Assembly: GCA_002633005.1 (NCBI GenBank)
Contig: NMRA01000477.1
Span: 107,249-171,248, forward strand
Length of the DNA: 64,000 bases
Origin: Phoronis australis
Taxonomy: Eukaryota; Phoronida; Phoronidae
Reading direction: 5' to 3'
Under the pieces are notes generated by a model, which was not told where the DNA came from, did no database searches, and saw only the letters and a list, made by a program, of their open reading frames with translations. Below, in pieces: positions 36,301-51,300 of the stretch (its first letter is position 1; each line of letters begins with the position of its first letter). The translations under genes and the position numbers were made by a program.

Positions 36301-39300
36301 AAATTCCTTGCTTCATTTTCAGCCTCTGTTTCGTCCATCACCCCTCGCCAGGGGAGTCTCGAAGGGGCGACTCGTATCACCATTTACGGTTCAGGGTTTG
36401 CCGAAAGCCAATTTAACTTCTTTAACAGCCTGTTGGGTAATAACGTCACCTTAGTGTCCAACACACGCTCTTACCCGTGTGACGTGCACAAGGACGGAAG
36501 TACGCAGACACAGATAATGTGTTACACAAGGTAAGGAGTGAGGGTATATGCAGCGACGGGCGACTCAGGCATTACCAGAAGAAAAATCGTTTTTTTTTTT
36601 CACGAGCTGTATTTTCTTTCTCATGCAGTGCAAGGTCGTTTTTACGAACACGTCTTTCCCCACGAACTTCAGTTGTAGTAGCGTTAATCCAAAGATGAAG
36701 GGTGTTGTAAATATTTGACCATCTTCGAGTTGGTTGTCACTAACTTAGTTGTGCCTACGCCTACTTGTAGTAGAATACCAAAGTGCTTAGTGAGAAAAGA
36801 ACAATGCTTGTTAAAACAACTATTCGTGAGAAAAATTAAAAAGCTCTGAGAACTGCTCGGTTTGAGAGGAATAGAACAATGTCTACATAGTTGTCAGGCC
36901 AATACTCTGATACTGGGCCGGTTCATTGAGACGAAAACTAATTCACCGTTGAGACTTTAGAAGTTTTGATAACAACAAATTAAAAAGATCAATTCGAAAT
37001 GCTGTTTCGAGTGCTTTCATGTTATCTCTCTATCAATAAGTTAAGTTACCATTGTAAATGTATGCGAACAAGGCCGTGGTATGCCGCTGTCCATTGTTTC
37101 CTTTGCAATGCAATATTGTCGAATCGGATACTACTTGGTGGTGCGTGGCTTATATAGGTAAGTCAGAAGCGATAACCATCAGTTGTTAGGATTTCGGGAG
37201 TTTCGTTAGATCGCAGACCGTTAGATATTGCATGGATGTATGTGATAAGCGACATTTTCCGATTATCGCACCAACGGGCTTCAATAGAAGTTGATACACT
37301 TGCTAGGGAACAGCGCCGCCACTGTTCTGTACCTTTTGCTACACTGAATAAAAGATCATTGTTTCTTTCAAATTAGAACATTGCCGTTTGTAGAAGTTGT
37401 AGATATTGTATCCAAAGAAAACAAAATTAAGTGCATGAGTACTTGTATATAGGGCGCCGTGCGGTACAAACTTAATGTTACTACATTGAACTGCGCAAAC
37501 TGGACTAAAGAACTGACCAAAGTTATTGACTCTCCGTTTCGTCCAACAGCAATTTTCATACATTTGTAGATTGCGAATCCTTCGTCTTAAAGGTCGACTA
37601 AAACAGTCGCTTCAAGTCCTCATAGCTATGCAGATGGAAATTAAAAAATTACAAAATTAAAACTCGTTATTAACCTTCAATATTATGAAATAAAATGTGG
37701 GCTTGCCTTTGTTCATTTATTCATGTTCTGTTCAGATCAGCAGTCTGGTTGTAGAAAAGTACATATGTGTCACAAAGAATACTTTGTCATGGGTGTAGAA
37801 GGCAGTACCCACAATTCGTTAGAGCAAACCAGGTCTGCGACAACTATATAGCAGATGCGTTCTTAGTAACAATGCTGGAAATTAATTACGACGGTGCGTG
37901 CATTTGTGCTACACGAATGTTTTAATTTGAATTTTGAATTTCATGGTAAAAAGACATGTCGTTACGCGTATGCCCTAATCAAGTTTGTCTTTTCCAGGCC
38001 CATGCCAAGCGACTTTTATTACGTAAGAGTTGCTGTCGACGGCATAGAAATTCCCGACAATAACTATTGCGGCGGAAAGCCCTTCAGCACCTTGTGTCGA
38101 TTTGAGGTATATACATATATTGTCGATAGCTGTGCAATGGAAGACAAAAAAATAGAGAAAAGCCTCATTTTTGGTGAATTTCAATTTATGCATGATCATC
38201 AGACGTGAATATTCCGAGTCTTTGGCGGCACACCATGCCATGGACCTATATATCTCTTCCTGATATTATTAATTATAGGAGCCCATGCATCGCGCCTTAA
38301 ATCGTGACATTTTCTACCCGAAATGCGTTCTAATAAAATTTCCTGACACCTCTGAATTTAATTCGACGCGTGTTTTAACACACTTAAGGTGGCAGTACAC
38401 CTGTGCTTTATGTCAAAAAACAATTTTTGGTTTAGTTCACTTAACGTTACGAAGTCGGTCTTATCTTGTTCCATACTCTGTTTAGAAATGATCTCTGGGA
38501 AGAACAGACAATTCGTTATTAATAAGACCAAGTTCATAATTTTATGAGCTTGGTCTAAAAAATAAGGGCCTGTACGTTCCTTTCAAGTCCAGAAATCACA
38601 CCTATTTTGACTAAGCAACAATTTAAGACCACTTTCATAAATGGCCCGAATCCAAATCTATTTTTTCACTGAAAGTACACTAGGTTTAATGCCATTTATG
38701 TTCATGTTTGAACAAAATGGTTACGTAAGCGAAATTGAACCTCGTTAAGATCACAGTCAATTATGCGATGCATGCACTTCTAATATTTGTTTTAGAAGTT
38801 AATATGAAAACAACGTGCATGAGCACGGTTAGTATCTTTTCGTGTTCGCAGGGAAGTACACTCTCGGTGATAGCGCAATTTTTCGTATTTTTAAGTAAAA
38901 AACAGATAGTTATGCTCGACATATATCTCACAAAAATATGACTGCGTCCAAAGCTCTTTTCCTAGTCAGAGGTTTTTAACGTATTGTCAGCAGGCAATGC
39001 TTCGCGTAGCTTGCATCGGAATTTATTCCATGATCGGAAAATCTAAACATTCAATTGTCAACAATTCTTAAAATAGGCTCACCCAATGGTGGCCTGATAT
39101 ATAATGCTTTGTGTAGTTTTCCAGAAATAAGAGACGATAAGAAACGTAACATTTTGGCTCCATCGATACTCGACTTTTGCGTAGCGTTACTTCAATGTAG
39201 GGTACAATTGCACATCTCTACAACCATTTTTTTCTAGCTCATCACAACCCACACGTCATCATTAGTTTTGCTTTCAAGTTTAGGTTTGCCTCCTCCACAA

Positions 39301-42300
39301 ATATTTGTGTGCTGAAATACCATGCAAAAGCAAGCACTTTTGAGCTAGATTTAAAAACGTGATTCAAATATCTCACCGCCTCCGAGATACGAAGAAAATA
39401 TAATTGATATTGAATAGATTTCTCATCATGGTAAAGCAAAAATTTGTTGCTTGAGTTTGAGATCTATATACTAGGTAAATCATGTTCTGTTTTAGGCCAA
39501 GTCTCGAAATACTCCGACAATAACAAGCGTCTCACCTCGTAGTCTCGCACCAGGTAAATCGAGTGAGTTAATAAGAAAAAATAAAAATATGTTCACGTAC
39601 ACAAGATCACAATTTCTGCTTGAGAACACATCTTAACTTTTCTAACTTTTTAACCTTTTCCTTGAAAATCGAACCTAATGTTTCTTTATCATTCCAGGTG
39701 GCATTGTGACTATAAGAGGACGCATTTTCTCCGACATGTTTGGGAGTAATTTAGTGTCCAGCACAAATGGTAGAAACATTCATATATTGAGGTGAGCGAC
39801 GATTTCAGTTTCTCTAGCAGAAACCTGCCCAAGGCACTGCCAAAAACTTAAATGCAGGGAAATTGGTTTGGTTTCGTAATGCAGGCCGTTCAAATGATCA
39901 AATAATGCAAAAACAGATTAGGCCTGCTACGGAAATGGTGCATCAATACAAATTTTTATATTAAAGATTAACGTTATTGAACTTTGTAGTGGTTTGGGCC
40001 ATTTTCATAATCCGGTCACTCATAGTGTTCCAATAAAAATAAATAAAAAACCATCTTGTTAATAGTTACTACTTGTGATGACCTGTTAATTCAACTCTTT
40101 GTATTTACAGAGCGTACGTTGGTGGCAACGAATGCCAACTGAAGGATTTCGAAACAGGAGAGTTGTAAGTTGAAAAATCGAGAAACAGTAATGTTGAATG
40201 TATTCTGTATTCAGTCTCATCATATGCGAAATGATTATACAGCTTTATGTCACCAGTTATTCCTAAATGGAGGGGTTGGTAAGGATGTACCAAATTAAGT
40301 GGGTGTTTTGCCCTCATGGTTATCATCATGGGCAGGTAATTGGGTTAAGCGTAGCTATTGTATCGGTTGTGTAATTTCTTAATGTGCGGGGAAGGGGTAA
40401 GTGAGCAGTCTTGGTATTGACTCGGGCTTGATTTTTGTTCGCTTGGTAATAAATACACAACAATCGTTAGGTTCTGCACCCATTTTCCCAGGTGTTTGTC
40501 GGAACTCATGTAAATGTAAAATAGTTTTGCATTTCTAACAGCCGATGCCCAGTGAAATCTTTGAAAACCCCGAGAATTGTAAACGTAGTTTTCTTCAAAC
40601 CATTTTAGCTATGGACTTGACCTGGATAACGAAAATTCAGATTATGGAACCATGAAGTGTAAACTGCTGGGAACGCAAATAGGTAATGCTTGTGTATTTC
40701 TGTGACGGGACGCTAGTAACTGTACGCTTATTGCTATTCTCATTAAGTTATAATTGTTCAGTTATTCTTATGCTAATGTCTTTGTTGCGTCTCAGTGCGC
40801 CTTTGTTACGTGGGCATGCGGGCACGACTGTATGTATCAGGCACTTCGTAAGCGAAAGGCTTCGGAGAAGGGTGTTTCCTTCCTTTTCCCGTTGAGCGTT
40901 ATCATGTGTAACTGAACTGAAACGTATACGTGACGAGGTGAAATAAACATTCTTGGTGTTCACTGGAGACTTGCTCTGTTACATTTCTAATATAAACCTC
41001 AATTATAAAAGATTATTTCCTCGCGTACATGTGGCCTCAGCTGTCAATTAACACAGTTTTATAAGCATCTATAGGTCTGTAAAACTATGAAAGGCATCTC
41101 GACATTTTCTCACGGAATCAATTTCCAATCTAGTGAAAATGAGTTATTTTCACGATTTCCGTACATTGTGTGCTTGAATAGTGTTACAGGATTTGCCGGG
41201 GCCTGTCATTTTCCCTACTTCATGATATTCAGGTTGAAAAGGTTGATTTTTCGTCTGTACAGGTGGGATGAATGCCACTTTCCTACTGGATGGTTACCTT
41301 GGACGATCACAAGCTGGACTGAATGTAAAACACGTCAACTGGGCAGGCGACATAGAAATGACTCAAACTTACGCTGGTAAGTTAAATTTTTCGTTCTGTT
41401 TAATTGCCGTCTTCCCGCGCAATGGGCTTCGGTGAGTACTTATTGATTCGCGGTACCGGGAACTGGTCAGACGAGAGGTTAATAAACAGATAACGAATAG
41501 CCAATTGAATAAAACAATCAGATAAGTGACAACAGGTTTAAGTAAACTGCAATCATGATGTTCAAGATGTTTCAATGCACTGAATTGTTCTTTAGTTTTC
41601 CAAGTATCAACTGAGTTTACATAAAGCGCATCGCCGGCTTCATGACGGTGTCCACATATAACAAGCAGTTGGTTATTTAGGCGGCTCGTCAATTCAAAAC
41701 TTGTCAGTTTTGTCACCAACAATAACCTTTGAGTTCGATCTTTTTAGAAATTCAATCTGTCGACCCTGCAACCGGAAGTGTTGAAGGAGGAACTCTGCTG
41801 ACCATCAGCGGAAAAAACTTCGACAATTCACTAGCGGCACCTGTTGTGGAAGTTGGAGGTAGGCGAGTTGGCCGCTAAAGGCGCTAAAGCCAGTTGGCCT
41901 ATTTGTGGGAATTTTGACTAATTTGTTCGCCACGCGTGCTTCGACTTTCACAGTGTAATTGAGTGATATGCCTGCGGTTTTCTAGCAGGATAAACTATGA
42001 AATTGTGCCTGAAATTCTTTAAATGTCTTTTCCAACGGACCCGACCGATGATCCTTACCGGGCCTGGGCACGCATGCCCCAGTCACTGAGGAAGAGAGAG
42101 GTATAAAGTATGCTCGATAAATAGTCTATGGTTCCACTGTGTTCTCTCACTACGTTTGCCTATGCCGTAGATCGTGCTAGAAACTGGTTCACTTCGTATC
42201 AGCAGAGATCGAAGACACCAGGGCCCGGCCGGGTCTCTAATCTTTACTCGAAACGAACTCGAAACTATTTTTGGCAATTTCTCTGCTCCTTTTGTGCGAA

Positions 42301-45300
42301 CTTAAGATAATTGGTTATCAGACTGTGCTCGAATACATCATAGTTTATGCATAGGAGTTTCTAGTTCAAGTTTCCCCTTAAAGACCCTTATATTCGTGCT
42401 ACAAACTCAAGTAAAAACTCAAAATTTCGAGTTCAAACTCGAACTTATTGCTTTAATATTGGGTTTACAAAATGTGAACTAAGGGCAATAAGTTATCTAC
42501 GTAAGTTATTGTGTACTTGAGCATAGAATAATAGACACTTATCTTGAGTTCGCCCAAAAGTAGAGTAGAAAATGCCAAACCTAATTTCGAGTTCCATTCA
42601 TTCGACTCAGTAAGAAGATTGGAGACCGGGCCCTGGTATTCCCTTACTTTCAGGTACAAGATGCAAAGTTTTGTCTTTGACGATCGATAAGATTACGTGT
42701 GAAGTCCAACCAAAAGGCCTGACTTTAAGCAAGTACCCAGGTATGTAGCCGTATGTGTAGCTAGTTGAGTGCTAACAACAGTAAATTTTTAAGTAAGTGC
42801 GATATGATATGTATCGCGCTTTTCAAGTAGAATTTTGAATAGAAACCATAACAAATGGTAGTCCACCAAACGATGACCTTTTGAATAGAACGAAGTAATG
42901 CCATTCTAAGTTGGTTAAAACTCTTTCAATGGCACATTTCTTGCACGTGCCAATTAAATTTTGATAAAATTGGGCTCAGGAGCAATTTAAAGAAAAGGAA
43001 ACAACTTGAAGTCGAGTTTTTCACTTCCCAACAATCAAAGTTTAGCCAGTTCATTCCATTATCATGTATGTGTAATTAATTAGGAATGATAATAAAATAA
43101 TTGCAGTTGGTCTGGTACACGTTGTACCCCACGGGCACAGGTGGCTCATGTTACCCTCGGCATTGCACAGGGTGTTTGCTATTGGTATCAAAAATTCAAA
43201 ACAGGTGTTCCGTCTGAACATTTAAAAATAATGGTTTTCAAAGACACCACTGCATGTGACTTTAAGAATTTGTAATGCCCTGATGAGGCTGACTATGTTT
43301 TGCAGGAAACCGCGGAGTCGTACGAGAGACCAAGAACAGTACGTTACTGAGTTTCAACGACTTGGAAAAATTTGGAAATGAAACTGAATATCCAGCTGAA
43401 AGCATTTCCAGCCGTGAATGGCATGGTGCCCTATTTAGTTGTGAGGGAGGTTCTTGCAGTGGATCTGATCACAATAACTTTGTGTCAAGATTCAAGACAT
43501 TTTTTGTACCTTCTTGGAGTGGAGAGTATCAGTTCTATATTCTCGCTGATGATGAAGCAAAACTCTATGTTACCACGGTTGGCACGCCAGACAACAAGGT
43601 TTGTATACATTTTGAGAGTAGGATGGTATACTGTTGAATCTGTTATAAAAATCTGTCAGAAAATAACTTTAGATTAAGAACACTCTGTGCTTGGGGAGAA
43701 GTGAGATGTTATGCTCAGCAAGTTGACTAGACACAGTGAGTCATTTTATGCACCAATCATGATCTCAAACAATAATGAAATCACAGTTCCAGAAAACTAA
43801 TACCTGAAGATGGCCAGAGAAATGGTGGATCGAAACGTCATGCCAATGGAAAAAGTAGGACAAGTGCAAATTAATAGATTTTAGAAATGATGGTTACCAT
43901 ATATTTGAGTATGTCCCTAAGTGATGGTTGCACTTTTAAATTTCCCCTGAAATTACTGTCACTTTCAACTTGACAATGTGTCCTCCAAGTTTTATTTTAT
44001 TTAATTATTTTGACTTAAGCTTTGACAAATATTTTATGAACTTTGATAGTACTGTGGATGTAACACCATACTTGCCAATTGTCCCATTTTTGGCACAACT
44101 CATCCTTCTGTTTGAAGTTTTGGTCTGTGTCTGGTCACAGCTTCATAATATCCCACTTTTTGACACACATTTACGAAATTACATATTATCGTACATATGT
44201 GTGCTTTTCCATATGATTTTAACCTTATTTTCCTGTTCAATTTCACACCTGTGACTAAAAAATTGCCATCAGGATGTTTCTGACTGTTGCATCGGACACT
44301 TGCCCCTTGCAGAGGATGGCCTTGATCCAGATGTCTCACGTTTTTATTTTAGAATATTGGCAACTATGTAACTGACTGATGGAAAACAGAAGAACGATGA
44401 TAACGAACAACCTGAGGGGATGTCCGTATATTCAAATATAAGCCCGTGTCCTTAGATTTGGGAGTACTTCATTTTGAAATTTTCCCATGAAACGTAGTTT
44501 TTCGTCTATGAGCCCATGGGTATGTGTGTTGGAATTCGCATTAAATTCCAAAGTTGAGTTCCTTTTGTGTACACTACACTAAGTTGCACGTTGTTGCTTT
44601 GTAGACACTTGTTGCCCAGTGCAACAGCTGGAGAAATGACTACAATTCAGCTGAGCAGAAGTCAGCAAGGTTAAACCTGGAAAGAGGTGAAAGGTATAGT
44701 TTTTGTGAAATGGAAATTCTGCATAGCTTTCACGAACAAAATTGAAACGAATGGCTGCGTGTGTTTTTAAAGTGATTAATAGTCACCTCCCAAAATACTG
44801 TAATACCTTTACAATTTTGTGGTATTTACCCACAGTTCATAGTGTCAGTCAGGCCTTGGAATTTTCCGCGGAAACGCGGATTTCCGCTTTTTTCAAATGT
44901 GCTTTCCGCTTTTTTTATAATATTTCCGCGTAAAAAATCGGATTTGATATAAAATTTCCGCGGCAAATTCCTTTCTTACCGCGGCGTTGCAGACAACGTT
45001 CACCTCGAAAAGCGGAAGTTGCTCTTTATGTTTTGGAGGAACGTAAATTGTCAACATTGCCGGGGCATCTGGGACAGCGTGGTGGGATGTTCAATGGTGT
45101 CTCTTGTTATTGTTAAGCGCGGCGACAAATACTACCGCTCTGCAGCCAAAAAAATGTGTGGGTTGGGAGTGGACGGGCGAGCTAAAAGGACGCAGACGCA
45201 TGCTACTGATGGTGGTAACGTTTTTTTTTTTTTTTTTTTAGTTAGGTTCACATTGATCATTTCAGGGCTGGTTATCGGGCATGATTTGGGCCGTAAAAGT

Positions 45301-48300
45301 TTCAAAGTTTCCGCGTTTTTTGTCATTGGTCATTCCAAGCCCTGGTCAGTAGAGCACTTCCCTACAGTTTTATACAGCTGCGTTGCTGTTTGTTATTTGA
45401 CATCAAAATTGGTTCTGTACCATTGTTGTATACTGAGTTGCAATGTTATCATAACAAGTTTAAAAAGCTGATTTGGGCACTGTACATCATTCTTCGCTTG
45501 TTCCATTAAGGTCAGAAGTGTGTCAGCACTCCAACCATTCGAAAACCAGGTCAGTCATGCAATGTTTTTTTCTAACTCTGCGAAAGAGGAGAGTTGAATC
45601 CGGGATGTGTTGATTTAGTATGATTTAGTGACTTCTTACTTTAGGTATTACCTTGAAGTGGTGCATCAGGAGAAAACGAATGTGGCCAAGGTTAAAGTGG
45701 CTGTCAAGTTCTTTGATACAGATTTCCTCCCATCGCAGACAGCTGAGGCTCATGTTGAGATGCAAAAGTTGGTCTTAACATCCACAGTCACACCAGAGAT
45801 ACAGGTGAAAACTCTCGACCATGTCACAATTGAGCAATGAATGCAATTTAAAGCTGTTATAAACCCAGTTTCTTCAAAGGAAAAGACTGGCACGTTGCAG
45901 CTTTAATTAAGTCAACCAAATGAAGTGTGCGGTTACAAGAACTTATCAGTTCTTCTGGGTGGAACTGGTTCTATGAAATCAGCAACTATTAATTTTAATA
46001 AGTTTTGTGAAGACAACAAACCTTATAGCAGATAGTATCTTGGACAGGAATTTGCTCCTCTTCCAAAAGTTCTATAAATTCTATTATATAAAACCAGCAA
46101 GGCAAGATTTTTAAAGAATCTGTGGGAACTCCTCAACTTACACTCAAAGGTGAAATTTACATGCTCCTAACTATGCTAAGGTGTAGCAGAACTGTTGTCC
46201 TACGCTAAACCAAGCTGTAAATGTGTTCATATGTTATTTGTAAACATGGAAACAAAAAGCATGTAAATGGATGACCTTTGCTGTAGTGATGCCGTGTTTC
46301 AGATTATTTTGTTTTTTTATAAGTGAAAATTAATTTTAAAAGATCAAATTCCAGTTGTTGTCTTTCAGACCATCAAACTTGTCAACCTGACCTCTCAGGC
46401 TGCTGTTGACGAGGTCCAAGTGGTCAATGTGGTCACTACAGACCCAGCCTCATCTACGTTCAGACTGGGGCTGGGTGGGGTCTACACAGGTACGTATGGT
46501 CCATTTAGTGGTAAGTCTAAGGGGTTTTTTCTGTCCATCATTTTATGTTGTGGCTTCTGTAGTTGAGTCTTTCATATGAAAAGTCTTTTCTTCTTTCATA
46601 TCCTATCTTTGATTTAGGTGTAAACACTGGACTTCAAGCCATTTTTTAATGATTGTTTGGTAAAATGACCAGTATAAAACATGAAAGCATCTTATTAAAC
46701 AAACTGAAGTTAGCTCAATTTTTGTTTGATCTTCTGCTTTTGTTTTGAGTTTCGTTTCATATTATGTCTGAACTTGAATTACGCTGCAAGTTATTGACAT
46801 TTTTGTTATCCATTGCTATATTAAGTATACCAATAAGCTACAAAATAACCTATTAAACTTAATGTTATGTTTTCCAGAACCACTCACTGTTGATGCTTCC
46901 GCTGCTGACCTTCAGGGGGCGCTGAACAATTTGGCTGGTTTTCCTGACAGCTCTTTTGTTGTCACGTCTGCATCATCGCTTAGTGGTGGCAAGTCATACA
47001 CCGTAAAAGTGGTGAATCTAGGTGAGCGGCAGAAGGTTCAAAGCTTCTTACAATAGCAATGAAGTCAGTGTGAGGCATTTGTTATTATTGATGGTGCCAT
47101 CTTTATTTATCTTCACTTACATTGTTTAACAAAATTGTGGAGGGGAACTGAGTTGAATGATTTCGTTGCTACTTTTTAAGGCAGCACTATCATCTTTATC
47201 TGGAAACATGATTTTTCTTATGAAATTATTAAAGACATTATAAACTTTGTCCTTTTTGCATGCTGTAAGCTCATTTTATTGCTTTTAGCTGTTTTGATAA
47301 ATATCGCCTTTTAGTAATACTGAGCCTACTGCATATTTAGCACTCAAATGTGAGTTTGGTGTTGAGTCCATCTTATTGAATAATATCACGTGTCATGTTC
47401 ATACTCATTTACATTGTATGTCAGGTGACGTGCCAGAACTGTCCTCATTGATTGTTGGCAACATTACCGTGACGGTCACTTCCCAGACTCATGGTAAATC
47501 ATCACTCGACACAGTAACGTTAACTCTTGCTGGAAAATCATCGATTCCCATTGATGTCAACGCTGATCAAAGCAAGGTATGAAATGCCTACGGAAAGGCA
47601 CAAACCCTTGTATGAGTATTTGACATTGTTGGGAATAGTTTACTTACAGTGTCAACTAGTTGGAAAGTTGAGTTGCAACATATTCAGAAAAAATTCGTTT
47701 TGGTTGTAAACCTGTAAGAACTGTTCACATTAACATGGAAAGTTATGAAATGTGTGTTTACACAAAGTTTTTGTAAAATATTTAAATGACTTGAAGGTTA
47801 CCCAACTATTATATGTATATCTACTCCAAGGGTAAAAATATTGTGAAGTTGGATATTTCATGAAATTATAGGGACATTGTCCGAATGTTGGCATTCTTGT
47901 TTGAAAGTTTAGTAATCAAAAGGCTTATTTAAGTTCAGAGTGGCTCAAAATATGTTCAACATTAGAAAGTGTCACATGTTGGACCAGTTGAGACTTTTGT
48001 CACCATCCTATCAGCATACTTCAGAACAAGAATTTTATGCTACTGTTGAACCTACCTACTAACATCGTAGACCATATTTATCATTATTTAAAAGGTGTCT
48101 ATTTAAAAAATAAACTTTTCCTCATTCTATTTAGATGGAGGCAGGTGTAAAGAGCATATTTCAGCCGCGATGCCCAAAGTTCATCACAAAGCCCAAATCA
48201 TCGGTTACTTCATTCTACGAGGATTTTGAACCAACGGGTGGCACTCATTACATTTACGGCTCGCACACACTGCACAAGGATTCTTTCTGTGGTGTTGGAG

Positions 48301-51300
48301 CTGTCTCAAACCCGCAGTACATCTTCAAGTCCAAGCCATATGCCATGAATTTGAACTTTGACGGAAAACAGGTAGGGAATATTGAGTCATGGTAAATTTT
48401 ATGGAATTGAACAAATTATGTGGAACACTGGTGGCAAGTAGAAAAAAAATCTTAACTGGAAACTATGTTTAAGTTTCAAAACGTTAAAGCCGCAATGTTC
48501 CTGACTTTTTGATAGAACTTTATTTATTTGGAAACACCTGTATTTATTTAATATATTTTTGATTGTATTATATTGTGCATCCCGAAGAAAACATACCGCT
48601 TTTAAAATCTTTTCAGCTCTGGTTTCTCCCCTATTCTCTGATACATTTTTCCTTCAATGACTCACAAACAGCACAAGCAAAATCTTCAATTCGGCTGAGC
48701 AAAAAATCAAATTCTTTTTCTGATTATTGTTATTATGAAACTCGATTCTTATTGGAAACATAGATTCTTTCGAATTTAAAATTTCACGCATATTGTTTTT
48801 GTTGTGACCCTGGAGAACAGCTAAACTGAATCAAAACATATCTACAATGACACATTGAAACATGCCTCCAATACCTGGAGCTCCATCTGGTACAGCAGTT
48901 TGTATTGGCTAATTTGAAATTGGCACTCTTTGCGTAATATTATATCAATCGTAATTATGTTATTTTGCATTTTACCTGGAGGGAAAGAAAGTGCAGCCAT
49001 TCTTTTCCAAATGTCATGAATATTTGGCAATTAATTGGAGAGATATTGCAAGTCAGAAAGTGAGTTGTTTAAGGACACCCAATACGTTATATAATGTGTT
49101 GTTAATGTTCTTTTTCAGATTTGTTTTGCCTACTTGAGTGATAAACCTGTCAACTTGAAACTGGTGATGAAAAAAGACAAAAAGAATCATGACATACGTA
49201 TTCCTCTAGCTTTCAATGCCAACCAGTTAGTATCCCTTCTTCCTTAAATTGTAGTAAAACCTTTTTCAGAAAGTGTAACGTGTTGCGGAGGCTGATTTGA
49301 ATTGACAAAACTATTGTTGTATACCATATTTTGTCTGTTTAAATGGTTTTATCTTCTTGTAGTCAACTAAACTTTTAAGTGCCAAATGTCAACCTTGTGA
49401 TTATTACTGTACCTTCTCACAAAACTACTATATGGTAAAATTTTACCAACCTAGGACACAGTAAGACTCACTATTGTATTTCTGATTTTTCATAAATGAT
49501 ATGTAGCACCAAAGTAACACTTACCACAGGTACCATCAAGCAATGTTTTTTTTTTAAATGTTCATATTGATAAGACCTTTCGTCTATTCATTAGACATTG
49601 TCTGATTGTGTGTATCCTGATGATGTATTATAAATAGACAAAACGTCGAATTAATATTAACTTTTTCATTTGTGCGGCGATTGTTCTTTTTTGATTCTAT
49701 TATTGCCAAAAACTGTTGTAATTAGTAATTGAATGTTGGTCATTGATAAGAATGTCAAGAGATCTTGAAATATGAAAAGGAGGGATTTTGTGGCTATTTT
49801 TTTTGTCGAGAGTTTGTGAGATTTTCTCCATACTGTAGTATGATTTTCGAGCTCTATTAAAGTTCAAAACTGAGTAATGAATTAGGGTGTGATAATGATT
49901 ATTGTTCTCTTACTTTAAGGTGGACCTATGTCTGCAAGGATATGTTAAGTGAAGCTCAGAAGAAGATTTCTGAAACAACAACCAATTATGTGCTGGTCAA
50001 CGCTGGAGTTCACGGGGCTAATGTTCTGGTTGACGAGGTGTTTATTGGGAAAGCCGTCACCACGCAGGATTCACAAGGTGACATTTGTTTTCACACGTTA
50101 GTTACTCTGGCTTTTCTTTAACTGAGGTTGGTTAGCAATCGATTTTTTATTGCTTTGCCAGATTTATATCATCAGCCATTTGTGATAACAGGTTAAGCTA
50201 TTTGTGTTGCACGAAGTGTAGCTGGTGCTTTATTATGTGTGTTAGTGATATACAGAGACGTCTTAAATGTGTTTTAGAAGTGGATACTCAAGATTGAATA
50301 TTCAAAAGTTAGTAAAATTTTTATGAGGCCCAAGACTGCGAGGTTTTATGGGTGGGATGCCCACTGCTAAGTCTGTTTGGATTTCTGGGTTTAACTGGTG
50401 GTCCCGGTTGCTCAGTGGCTATAGAGTGTCTGCATGGTTAGCAGAAGGTCCTGGGTTCAAGTCCCAGTCTGGGGAAGAAATCTTTTCGGACTTATGTTCA
50501 TTAGGTTACATGATGTGGTCAATATGTGACGTGCAGACCAGACTCAAAAATGTTTGTGATCTATATTTTCATGCCGATTTAAGATTTACATATTTTGATC
50601 ATTACATTTCTCATCTTACAGCCTCCAATCTTTGGCGCATACCTAGCAACCCTGGTCCAATGAAGACTGTTACTGTGACAAAGGAAGCTGCTGGAGTGTA
50701 CAATGTAACACTGACACCATTTGACTGTAATCACGGTTATCCACTGTTCTTTCTTCAGTATGGCCAGGTATATAGTCTTGAACATTTTATTTGTTAGATT
50801 GTGTTGTAGCATTTGATAACATTAATCATTTAAGTTTGTTTCTTTACTGTTAACCATTGGAAAAAAACAAGTTCAAACTATTAGATTAGTCAAAATTGTT
50901 TTGGAAACCAAAGAATTCTTAAGGATATTGAAAGAGGCATTTAACTGATTTTTCTAACCTTTTTCCTGAAGTACGCATTTGCGCATAAAGTACGTAATCA
51001 CCTAAAATGAAGTTTAAAACAAAGAATAATGAGTGTCATCATTCTGTTGTACACTTGTGATAAAACCCGTAGCAATCGGAATTTGATGATAATATTATGA
51101 CTGTGTGAAAAGCCACCTTCATCAGAACACTTACAATATATTTGAGATTATCTGCATTTTCAGGCAATCAGTGGCAGTGACTCCTCGGACAGTTTGACTG
51201 TCAAAGACAAAACATGGCCCAACTGGAGTTACATAGCAGTGTCTAGGGTTGAATCTGCGTCACCACCGGTTAATGGCTCATTTGACGTTCAGTTCGATGG

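Larger units (their letters stand above)
33334..36322 (+). other. PKHD1L1: PKHD1L1 intron 1 (2.99 kb)
   Basis: The longest intron seen. It holds R1 copy 4 immediately after exon 1 and a small inverted-repeat element at 35914-36054. I see no further gene. A minus-strand frame at 35595-35792 is not supported. Confidence 0.7.

Noticed and set aside
45019-45471. 150-residue frame in intron 12
   Set aside because: It starts inside the 44850-45344 element, runs through a poly-T tract and out into intron sequence. No domain.
49617-49648. Functional hammerhead ribozyme
   Set aside because: CTGATGA is present, but the GAAA box reads AAAA and no stem II closes against it.
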